From Baffinella frigidus (lineage: Eukaryota > Cryptophyceae > Cryptomonadales > Baffinellaceae), in the NCBI GenBank assembly GCA_026770585.1, contig MU647603.1:53297-72949 (forward strand): a stretch of 19,653 nt of DNA. The letters run 5' to 3'. Below are positions 13,009-19,653 of this stretch, in pieces. Each line of letters starts with the position of its first letter. Position 1 is the stretch's first letter. The notes beneath the pieces were generated by a model. It saw nothing but the letters and a program-made list of their open reading frames with translations, made no database searches and was not told the DNA's origin. The position numbers were made by a program, and so were the translations under genes.

Positions 13009-13565
13009 CTTGCCCCCGCTCCTGCCCGTATGGCTTCGTAACCTGACCGGGGGGGGTGGGGTTTGGGGTTAGGACTTAGGGTTTACAACTCGGGTTTGAG
13101 GTTTGGGGTTTGGGGTTTGGGGTTTGGGTTTTGGGTTTTGGGTTTTGGGTTTTGGGTTTGGGGGTTTGGGTTTTGGGTTTTGGGTTTTGGGGTTTGGGGT
13201 TTGGGTTTTGGGTTTTTGGGTTTTGGGTTTTGGGTTTTGGGTTTTGGGTTTTGGGTTTTGGGTTTTGGGGTTTGGGGGTTCGAGTTTCGCGCCCCCCGCT
13301 TGCCCCCTCTCCTGCCCGTATGGCTTCGTAACTTGTCCGACTGGGTTTGGGGTTTGGGGGTTGGGGTGTAGGGTTTACAAATCGGGGTTCGGGTGTGGGG
13401 TTTAGGGTTTGGGGTTCGGGATTTGGGGTTTGGGGTTTGGGGTTCGGGGTTTGGGGTTTGGGGTTTGGGGTTTGGGGTTTCAGGTTTGGGGTTTGGGGTT
13501 TGGGGTTTGGGGTTTCGAGTTTCGCGCACCCCCCTGCTCCTGCCCGTACGGCTTGGTAACCCAAA
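13009..13565 (-). repeat. higher-order repeat: exon-like 40-60-mer plus TTTGGGG array, three copies
   Basis: The minus strand carries GTTACGAAGCCATACGGGCA.. at 13048, 13333 and about 13560 (third copy with C and G changes). Each is followed by G-rich sequence, and in copies 2 and 3 by GCGCGAAACTCGAA, then CCCAAACCC-type array (13055-13285 and 13343-13523 on plus as TTTGGGG/TTTTGGG). The first copy follows GGTCAG, an acceptor-like border. Three frames are open, so coding phase cannot be chosen. The third copy has GTGCGCGAAA, similar to the donor at 11469. Confidence 0.65.
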
Positions 13566-13831
13566 CCCCGTTTTCGTCCACACGTTTTCGTTCACACGCG
13601 AGACGATATTCGTCCACACGTCAGCAGGCTGTCATCTTCACACGCCAGCAGACTGTCTAATGTCAGCAACCTGTCATCACGTCAGCAGCCGGTGAGAACT
13701 GCTACACGTTTGTATGTAGAGACGGGGTGTGCAGCGACGGCTTACGGCGTCGGCGCTCACCCTGGGCCAACCCTACAGACAAAAAATAAACCCCACACCC
13801 ATGTCAACTCGCGAATGGTCGACCCGAGTGA
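13566..13831. repeat. short tandem CACACG/GTCAGCAG repeats, otherwise unassigned
   Basis: CGTCCACACG-type units (about 13573-13625) and GTCAGCAGNCTGTC-type units (about 13619-13690) are tandem and imperfect. From 13700 to 13831 I see no feature except GTCAACTCGCGAATGGTC, a possible relic of the 65-bp repeat. Confidence 0.5.
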
Positions 13832-14047
13832 GGCAGAGCTAGACCTTGGGGGCAGTTAGTTCCCAGTGAACCGGGACCCGCTTCTGGCAGCAGTCCGCTG
13901 AATAAAACTGGGCTCGCCAGGAATGTGTTTTAGCGGTGTTTTTGTACTGGAGTTTCTGCCTACATTATTAAATCAGAGGCAGGGCTGGACCTTGGGGGCG
14001 GTTTGTTCCCAGTGAACTGGGACCCTTTTCTGGCAGCAGTCCGCATC
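13832..14047. repeat. 72-bp direct duplication
   Basis: GAGGCAGAGCTAGACCTTGG .. CTTCTGGCAGCAGTCCGC at 13832-13900 recurs at 13976-14044 with roughly 10% differences. The 75-bp interval carries GAATAAAACTGG and a T-rich run. No gene is recognised on either strand. Confidence 0.75.
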
Positions 14048-14261
14048 GTCGATCTGCCCAACAGGGTTGAGGGTTCAGGGTTCAGGTATAGGGTTGCGAG
14101 AGCCCCCTTCACGACTGTTGGCCAGCTCGGGCGATTCTGCACCAGGACTATGACTGATCCGGGCAAGGATGCGCACCAGGAAGAGCGAGGATGAAAAAAT
14201 GGGTGTGGGGGGAGCGCCCATGTGCAGGGTTCGCGGTGACGGCTGGAAGGTCGCGAAGGGT

Positions 14262-14435
14262 CTGTGAGTAGAGTTGCGGAGCCTGGGGCAGCAGAATTTG
14301 GAAAGCGGGGGTTTCTTCCGCTGGGGCGGGGGTGGGCGTTCTCGCAGACAGTCAGGCGCGTGCGGGCGATCACTCCCACGGACGCCTTCCTGACTGAGCG
14401 GGCAGGAACAGCGCTCGACGGCGACCAGACCCCAG
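14262..14435 (+). CDS. possible upstream exon of the coiled-coil gene
   Basis: The plus strand is open from after a TGA near 14236 and reads AEPGAAEFGKRGFLPLGRGW, then AFSQTVRRVRAITPTDAFLT, ERAGTALDGDQTP, ending CCCCAG followed by GTTAGC, a good donor in phase 1. Composition resembles the GC-rich exon at 14819. Its acceptor is not clear. One splice to AAG at 14746-14747 would keep the frame into the exon downstream. No domain is recognised. Confidence 0.35.
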
Positions 14436-14728
14436 GTTAGCACCCCGCGTTGTTGGGTGCAGACTGACGATTTTTCGACCCCCTACACTGAACACCCTGT
14501 GTGTGCGGGCGCGCACCGAGACGCCGCAGCAGTTGAAGGCGTTCGCCAGCGACATCCCACCCGCTTCTCTCTGTTCTGGACCCCCCTCCTCCGCGCCTCC
14601 CCGCTATTGAACGTTGGTTACGAAGCGTTAATCTCTGGATGGCTTTTTGAGCCTCCGAAGCGGACCAAATCCAGGATACTTGGGACTCAGAACCTGTTGA
14701 GATGGGTCACGTCCAGTTTGTGTGGTAA

Positions 14729-17497
14729 ACTGGTTTCGCGCGGGAAGCGGGCGACGGGCACCTGCACACCCCCTGCCCGATTGGGAACGAAGGAGGACGA
14801 GTGTGCTCTGCTCCCGAGATGCCCGCTCCGGGCGGGGCCGGTGCGCAGTCGCCCAAGTGGGATCTGGCGGCGGCGCTGCTCCTCCCCTTCCGCAGCGCAA
14901 CCCCATCGAAGGCGACTCCCCCCACGCCGAGGCGCACGCTTCCTGCCAGGCGCGTGCTCGACATAGCCCCCGCGATCGCGCGTCCTTCAGGCGCGCCGAA
15001 GCCGCCTGCCTTCCCACAGCCGCTGGTGCTCGCAGACTGCGACGTGCACGCGGCCTGGGATGCCGGGGATGACTTCCACACGCCGCGGCGAGTGGTGCAG
15101 TGCGACCTGGATGAGCACGACCGCTCGGCAAGCCAGACGCGGGACGCATGGAAGGTGCGAGGCGCGCCGCAGACTCCGACTCCCGCTGGGCCGGGCCAGG
15201 TGACGCCGCGTCCGACGGGGCCGTCGTTCTCCGGTCCGGTCACTCCGAGCAGCGAGCGGGGGCGCGAGGTGGTGAAGTATGCGTTCGAGGATGTCTTTCT
15301 TCCCGGTGAATGGCTGGAGCAGGGCACGGGGCGAGGGGCCGTGTCTGTCGAGGACAGCCAACCGGCCCTCCTGCAGCTCAACAACCACGCTCCCTCTCCG
15401 CCGTGCTCCTCCCGTCCGCGCAGCGTCGAGCAAGACCGCGGCCTCCGAACGGAACAGCGCGTCGACGAGCAGCGCCGCGTCGCCCGCGCCATGCTCCGCG
15501 CCGCGCTCCTCGCATGGCGCGCGGGGCTCGCGGCGGCCTGGGCGCACGCCTCGCACCGCCGTGCGCAGCTGCGCGTCGTCGCATACCGCATCCGGCTCGT
15601 GGCGCTCCGCGGGGTGTTCGTGAGGATGCGCGTGTCAGCTGCAACTTCGCTCGACGCTGTTGCTGGCGCGGAGCACCGCGCGGGGAGGCGGGGGAGGCGG
15701 GGGCTCGCGGACGCGTTCGCGGCCATGGGGGAGCACGCCGCTGCGGCGCGGGACGCGCGGGATGCGCGGGACGGGCAGCGGGGAGGGGAGGAGCAGCCGG
15801 GAGGGGCAGCGGGGCTGGGCGGGGAGGAGCGGGCAGATACCGACCTGCTCCGCGTCGAGCGTCCTCGAACGTTCGCGGACGCGTCTGGGCGTTCGAGATG
15901 CGACCCCCATGGAGATGGAGCGCCACCTGGAGTTGGAGGACGCGTTGGAGGCATCCCGGGCGTCCGGGACCCCATGGAGATGGAGCGTCACCCTCCGTTG
16001 GAGGGGGGAGAACGATGCGAACCCTCGGCGCGAACCCTTGGTGCGATCCCTGTGGAGACGGAGGGGCACTCGGAGCGGGCGCATCCGGGCGCGCTGTGCT
16101 GCGAGGGGGATGCGGGGGAGGAGGGGGAGGGGGGTGGGGAGTCCATCTCTGTTCACGCTGCGGGCACCTCTTCAGGCGCCGGAGGAAGAAAGGACATCTC
16201 TGCCAGCAGTTCTGCGATCGAGGGGGAGCATGCGGCGACGCACGGTCAGCACGGCGCGGCGCAGGGAGAGGGGGAGCGCGTCGCGGACAGGCGCACGGCC
16301 GACAGCAGCTACACCGCTGGGAGCGCCTCGCGCATCGAGGAGGGGGCGGGGACGGCCGACAGGAGCTACGACGCGCGCGTGGCGCAGCTGCAGGGCGTGG
16401 CGGCGCGCAATCTCAAGACGGCGGCGCTGCGGTCCGACGAGGCTGACGCGCTGCGCGCGGAAATGGCAGGTGCACAACCGGCTACGCCCTAAATCCCAAA
16501 CCCTAAACCCCAAGCCCTACACCCTAGACCCTACACCCTAGACCCTACACCCCACACCCTACACCCCACACCCTACACCCTACACCCTACACCCTACACC
16601 CGACACCCTGCACCCTACACCCTCATCCACTTGCAGCACCCTAAGCCCTTACCCCTCAACCCTCAACCCTCAACCCTCAACCCTGATAACAGCGCTGCGG
16701 CTGGAGGGGGACGCACGGGAGGCGGCTGGGGAGGCGCGCGTGGGGCGGGCGGAGCGTGGGTATAACCCTACACCCTACACCCCACACCCTGCACCCTACA
16801 CCCTACACCCTACACCCTACACCCTACACCCTACACCCTGAACCTTGATCCCTAAAGGGGAGGCGCGGTGGGGCGGGCGGAACGAAGGTATAACCCCACA
16901 CCCTACACCCTACACCCTACACCCTACACCCTACACCCTACACCCTACACCCTAAACTTTGGTCCCTAGGGGAGGCGCTCGTGGGGCGGGCGAAACGGGG
17001 GTAACCACAACCCTAGACCCCAAACCCTACACCCTACACCCTAAACCCTGCACCCTCAACGCCAAACCCTAAACCCTGAACCCTATCCCCTCAACTCCAA
17101 ACCCTGAACCCTAAACGCTAAACCCCAACCCCTAAACCCCGAACCCTCAACCCCAAACCCTCAACCCTGAACCCTAACCCCTCAACTCCAAACCCTAAAC
17201 CCTAAACCCTAAATCCCAACCCCTAAACCCCGCACCCTAAACCCCACATCCCAAACCCCACACCCCACACCCCACACCCCACACCCCAAACCCTGCACCC
17301 TCAACCCTCAACCCCACACTCCACACCCCCCACCCCAAACCCTCAACCCTCAACCCTAATCCAGACAAGAGGAGGCAAGGGGGGAGGTGCGGCGGCTGGG
17401 GCGGGAGGGGGTCGAGAGAGAGGTTGGGCGGAGGAAGCTCGAGAGAGAGGTTCGGGCACTGAAGCGACGCTTGGAGACGTTGGCGGTGTTGACGTGA
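14729..17497 (+). CDS. three-exon coiled-coil protein gene, about 616 residues
   Basis: Model: ATG 14819 to 16469, 16693-16759, 17365-17497 (TGA). The frame is already open from 14729, so the true start may be upstream. Junctions are GCAG then GTGCAC / GATAACAG, and GTGG then GTATAA / AATCCAG; the phases (1, then 2) fit exactly and the joined length is a multiple of three. Residues 1-210 are Pro/Ala-rich. About 210-270 is an Arg/Ala/Leu helix-rich segment (ALLAWRAGL, LRVVAYRIRLVALRGVF) somewhat like Sfi1-type centrin-binding repeats. 330-530 is low-complexity and acidic/Gly-rich. From about 530 to the end it is a charged coiled coil (EEARGEVRRLGREG, KLEREVRALKRRLETL). A 65-bp duplication (15904 and 15969) puts MEMERH in two frames, so a frameshift or missed intron in the middle is possible. 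Cellular role unknown; a structural or centrosome-like function is only a guess. Confidence 0.6.
16470..16692 (+). repeat. intron 1: CCCTACA/CCCTAAA array
   Basis: A 223-bp intron from GTGCAC to CTGATAACAG. Apart from the first about 20 bp it is C-rich telomere-like sequence with a homogenised CCCTACA run. CTGATAAC is a likely branch point immediately before the AG. Confidence 0.75.
16760..17364 (+). repeat. intron 2: CCCTACA/CCCTAAA array with two decoy exon ends
   Basis: A 605-bp intron from GTATAACCC to CCCTAATCCAG. After the real exon end (GGGGCGGGCGGAGCGTGG then GTATAACC) the sequence returns twice to a copy of it: about 16856-16893 (..GGGCGGGCGGAACGAAG then GTATAACC) and about 16969-17003 (..GGGCGGGCGAAACGGG then GGTAACC). 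Spacings are about 128 and 112 bp, each followed by CCCTACA repeat. The rest (17010-17360) is degenerate array. Confidence 0.75.
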
Positions 17498-17610
17498 GGG
17501 GGTGGTGTGTGTGTTGTATGTGGATGTGTGTGTGTGTGTGTGTGTAATGAATATGTTGTTGTTTCGAGTACGTGAGGGGGTGGTGTGTGTGTTGTATGTG
17601 GATGATGCGG

Positions 17611-17695
<85 letters not shown>

Positions 17696-17745
17696 GATGA
17701 TGCGGATGTGTGTGTGTGTAATGAATATGATGTTGTTTCAAGTAC
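17498..17745. repeat. GT microsatellite with ATGAATATGATGTTGTTTC blocks
   Basis: Long (GT)n runs are broken by GTATGTGGATGATGCGG and by TAATGAATATGATGTTGTTTC-type blocks. GACGTGAGGGGGTGGTGTGT at 17491 and ACGTGAGGGGGTGGTGTGTG at 17570 are tandem copies, the first starting within the stop region of the terminal exon. Relatives of the block occur at 18441, 18796 and 18951. Confidence 0.85.
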
Positions 17746-17795
17746 GCCGGCGGAGCAATACATCATAATTCGTCCCCCAACGCCTCCATCTATTA

Positions 17796-17895
17796 TCCCT
17801 TAAGTAGCCAGTAGGCTCATACGCCCTACGGTAGGGCCCTAGGACCTGCCTAGGGCGAGTTAGGGTGAATATTCACCCTATGGTCACTTAAGGGA
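17796..17895. mobile_element. complete family F foldback element
   Basis: TA, then TCCCTTAAGTAGCCAGTAGG .. core CCTACGGTAGGGCCCTAGGA .. GGTCACTTAAGGGA, then TA. It is 100 bp between TA dinucleotides, and AT-rich symmetry continues one step further (TTATCCC/GGGATAA). Confidence 0.85.
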
Positions 17896-17904
17896 TAATC
17901 TTAA

Positions 17905-18242
17905 GAGGGGGGAGGAGGAGGTGCGGGGGGAGGTGCGGCGGCTGGGACGGGAGGGGGTGGAGAGAGAGGTTCAGAGACCCTACGCCCTACACACCCTACA
18001 CCCCAACTCCAACCCATTAACCCCCACCCCCTAAAACCCACCCCCCAAACGCTAAACCCGACACCCGAAACCCGAAACCCGAAACCCCACACCCTAAACC
18101 CCACACCCCACACCCTAAACCCTGAACCCTGAACCCTAAACCCTAAACCCCAGACCAGGTGGGGCGGAGGAAGCTTGAGCGGGAGGTTCGGGCGCTCAAG
18201 AGACGACTGGAGACGTTGGAGCCATTGGAATCTGCCTCTTAG
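17905..18242 (+). pseudogene. duplicated terminal exons with an extra telomere-like intron
   Basis: 17905-17968 reads EEVRGEVRRLGREGVERE, then GTTCAG; 18159-18242 reads VGRRKLEREVRALKRRLETL, then EPLESAS and TAG after GACCAG. This repeats the terminal exon 17365-17497, but the two parts are separated by 190 bp of CCCTACA/CCCTAAA-type array (17969-18158) at the exact boundary RE|VGRRKL. In the 17365 copy the same codons are continuous. It may be an alternative 3' end of the gene or a non-functional duplicate. Confidence 0.6.
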
Positions 18243-18297
18243 CAGCGAGCGAGGACCTTTTCACCTTGAATTCAAAGTGAAATTCCGGTTAGGTTCG
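18236..18297 (-). repeat. dispersed repeat with CACCTTGAATTCAA, second copy
   Basis: It is the inverse of 4540-4606: CTTAGCAGCGAGCGAGGACC, TTTTCACCTTGAATTCAAAG, TTCCGGTTAGGTTCGAG. The palindrome carries one change here. Confidence 0.7.
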
Positions 18298-18460
18298 AGG
18301 GCAATGGATAAGATTCTAGTGCAAATCGTGTACATGTAGATGGACTGTATCCGTGAAGCCCCCGGTGGCTGCTAAGTGGTGTGTTACACTGTAGTGTGTG
18401 TGAGTGTGTGTTGGTGTGTGGATCATGTGGATGTGTATGTGTAATGAATATGATGTTCTT
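18298..18460. other. no gene; GTAGATGGACTGT string and GT-rich repeat
   Basis: 18337-18350 (TAGATGGACTGTATCC) recalls strings near 11660 and 12178. From 18393 it is GT-rich and ends in GTAATGAATATGATGTTCTT, the empty counterpart of the insertion site at 18951-19070. Confidence 0.55.
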
Positions 18461-18495
18461 CTGAAGAGACGGCTGGAGACGTTGGAGCCATTGAC
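18461..18495 (+). pseudogene. copy of terminal exon end plus donor-like site
   Basis: CTGAAGAGACGGCTGGAGAC .. TTGGAGCCATTGAC encodes LKRRLETLEPL and is followed by GTGAGGGG, a strong donor-like string. It is the third copy of this exon end (others at 17455-17494 and 18196-18231). Confidence 0.65.
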
Positions 18496-18519
18496 GTGAG
18501 GGGGGGTTGTAGTGCGGTA

Positions 18520-18601
18520 CCTTTAGGTCCTTTAGGGTTTAAATGCTCCCAACATATGCCAACGCCACGCCCTTCCGTAGAAAGGACTGCAGAGAAAGCA
18601 T
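18520..18601 (-). repeat. dispersed repeat A, copy 4
   Basis: On minus: TTTCTCTGCAG, CTACGGAAGGGCGTGGCGTT, GGCATATGTTGGGAGCA, AAACCCTAAAGGACCTAAAG. It keeps the same order as the plus-strand copies at 1340, 3876 and 4032. Confidence 0.75.
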
Positions 18602-18633
18602 TTTTGCTCTCGGATCGCGTTTGGCTCTCCAGT

Positions 18634-18751
18634 GCAGAGGCTCTCGCGCATAAGAAAGCGCCACCCCCTGATGGAGGGGCGGACCCTACAGTAAGCCTAT
18701 GCCTATGGTGATCCTAGGGAGGGTTGCTTTCTTATGAGCGAGGTACCCCTG
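18634..18751. mobile_element. diverged family E foldback element
   Basis: The left arm is altered (GAGGCTCTCGCGCATAAGAA). The core GACCCTACAGTAAGCCTATG and the right arm CTTTCTTATGAGCGAGGTAC..CCTG are clear. Confidence 0.75.
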
Positions 18752-18823
18752 AAGTGGGCGCCGTGTGTTTTGTATGTGGAGGATGTGGATGTGTTTGTAA
18801 TGAACATGATGTTATTTCGAGTA

Positions 18824-18880
18824 CAGGGGTACCTCGCTCATAAGAAGGCGCGCCCCGCCCTAGGACCGCGGTAGTATGTA
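18824..18880. mobile_element. left half of a family E element inserted at TA
   Basis: The left flank TTATTTCGAGTA matches TTGTTTCGAGTA at about 17560-17571. After the TA the element CAGGGGTACCTCGCTCATAA begins. It degenerates after CCTAGGACCGCGGTA and no right arm follows. Confidence 0.75.
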
Positions 18881-18959
18881 CACCCACAGTGGCTATGCTG
18901 AGCACGTGTGTGTTTTGTACGTGGATGGTGTGTACATGTGCGTGAGTGTGCAATGCATA

Positions 18960-19060
18960 TCCCTTAAGTGGCGAGGCCGTCAAATTTGAGGGCCAAGAGG
19001 TCCTAGGCAGGTCCTAGGGCCCTACGGTAGGGCGTATGAGCCTACTGGGCACTTGAGGGA
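18960..19060. mobile_element. complete family F element with TA duplication
   Basis: TCCCTTAAGTGGCGAGG .. GAGGTCCTAGGCAGGTCCTA .. CCTACGGTAGGGCGTATG .. GGGCACTTGAGGGA, flanked by TA on both sides. Removing the element and one TA leaves GTGCAATGCATATGATGTTC, nearly identical to the empty site GTGTAATGAATATGATGTTC at 18439-18458. Confidence 0.9.
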
Positions 19061-19119
19061 TATGATGTTCTTTTGAGTGTAAGTGAGACGCATGCAAACA
19101 CACACGCGGGAAAGGGCAC

Positions 19120-19415
19120 CACTAGGTCCTGCCCAGACGCAGCCTCGGTGGGGGTGCATGCATGGCGGCACTACAGGGGTACCTCGCTCATAAGAAACCA
19201 ACCCCCCCTAGGACCCTACAGTAGGCCTATGCCTAGGGCCCTATGGTGGTCCTAGGGGGGGGGCGGTTTCTTATGAGCGAGGTACCCCTGTACATGTAGG
19301 CCCTCCTCAGACACAGCCTCGGTGGGGGAGTATCTGAGGAGAATCTGGGGATACAGTCCCGTGTAGGATGGCCGGAGTGACTTTACCCAGAGTGCATGAA
19401 TGGCGGCATGTGGCG
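19120..19415. repeat. direct repeats around the last family E element
   Basis: CAGACGCAGCCTCGGTGGGG (about 19131) recurs as CAGACACAGCCTCGGTGGGG (about 19308). GTGCATGCATGGCGGCA (about 19155) recurs as GTGCATGAATGGCGGCA (about 19393). The E element separates the first pair. Confidence 0.75.
19172..19292. mobile_element. complete family E foldback element
   Basis: TA, CAGGGGTACCTCGCTCATAA, core CCTAGGACCCTACAGTAGGC and CCTATGGTGGTCCTAGG, TTATGAGCGAGGTACCCCTG, TA. It is the third complete copy and differs from the others mainly in its C-run and core. Confidence 0.9.
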
Positions 19416-19513
19416 GCATATCCCACAGAGGCTGTGCGGTGCACGTGTTTTCCTCGCTTTTACTATTACTTCCTCTGCCCTCTCCTAAGCCCTCTTTCGA
19501 GGGTTTCAACCCC

Positions 19514-19558
<45 letters not shown>

Positions 19559-19653
19559 TCTCTCGTTCTTTCTCTCTCTCGATCTCTCTTTCTCTCTCGC
19601 GCTCTCGCCCTCTCTTTCTTTCTCTCGCTCTCTCGCCCTCTCTCTCGCTCTCT
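19514..19653. repeat. CT-rich microsatellite reaching the window end
   Basis: A (CT)n tract of about 40 bp (19515-19556) is followed by TCTCGCTCTCGCCCTCTCTT-type imperfect repeats running off the end. From 19416 to 19513 no feature is seen. Confidence 0.9.

Noticed and set aside
13063-13619. Long open frames rich in GFGVWGLGF (plus) or NPKPQTPNPKP (minus)
   Set aside because: They are six-frame translations of TTTGGGG/CCCAAAC repeats, open on both strands at once. No independent coding evidence.
14457-14966. 169-codon plus-strand frame before the coiled-coil gene
   Set aside because: It runs antisense or out of frame to the better-supported exon and carries a dispersed GCGGACCAAATC repeat; no motif recognised.
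15310-16541. Alternative Arg/Gly-rich frames over the GC-rich exon, on both strands
   Set aside because: High GC removes stops in all frames. Only the frame beginning at or before 14819 leads in phase through two splice junctions into the coiled coil.
17343-17803. Frames of HTHTHTHT and VCVCVCV
   Set aside because: Translations of the GT microsatellite.

Overview
The window looks like nuclear DNA from a repeat-rich unicellular eukaryote, most likely a microalga or similar protist. Supporting signs are spliceable exon fragments with GT..AG borders, TACTAAC/CTAAC-type branch-point strings, kilobases of degenerate TTTAGGG/TTTGGGG-type repeat, and many short inverted-repeat elements (MITE-like foldbacks). 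A prasinophyte green alga is my guess; the species cannot be read from the sequence. There are no bacterial operons, rRNA, tRNA or CRISPR arrays, and most long open frames are translations of repeats.

Layout. 1-2903: a split minus-strand gene of beta-propeller-like repeats (motif GGVLxPxGxVxFVPxxADNVGVFDPATxxFSxVDIS). All its exons are symmetrical phase 0, and its introns are full of telomere-like repeats, foldbacks and decoy splice junctions. 2904-5160: dispersed repeats, foldbacks and a C-rich telomere-like array. 5319-5373: a short minus-strand protein-kinase catalytic-loop exon. 5640-8400: a dense field of foldback elements that share a CCTAGG/CTACGGTAGG core. 8455-10170: telomere-like arrays holding duplicated minus-strand exon fragments (a Gar1/Naf1-like motif and PDZ-like motifs). 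10214-12760: more foldbacks and a minus-strand exon family (VGIVWRVARAAGVPNDIL..) whose exon ends are tandemly repeated. 13009-13565: a higher-order repeat of exon-like fragment plus TTTGGGG array. 14262-18242: a GC-rich plus-strand gene predicted to encode a 616-residue protein with a coiled-coil C-terminus, plus duplicated versions of its last exons. 18300-19653: GT microsatellites, dispersed repeats, TA-flanked foldbacks and a terminal CT tract.

Main result. At several unrelated loci the same architecture appears. An exon ends at a GT donor, and a tandem array starts at or just after that donor. Short copies of the exon end plus donor are then repeated inside the array. In most cases the intron sense strand is the C-rich one. 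In the plus-strand gene a duplicated pair of exons is joined without an intron in one copy, and split at the corresponding codon boundary by a 190-bp telomere-like intron in the other. Together these suggest that introns here grow, and perhaps arise, by tandem amplification of splice-junction sequence and telomere-like repeat. This is inference from one window; RNA evidence would decide it.

A second result concerns the foldback elements. Several families share a core but carry different terminal arms. One family shows compensatory (stem-preserving) changes between copies. One element has an empty relative of its insertion site in the same window, showing TA target-site duplication.
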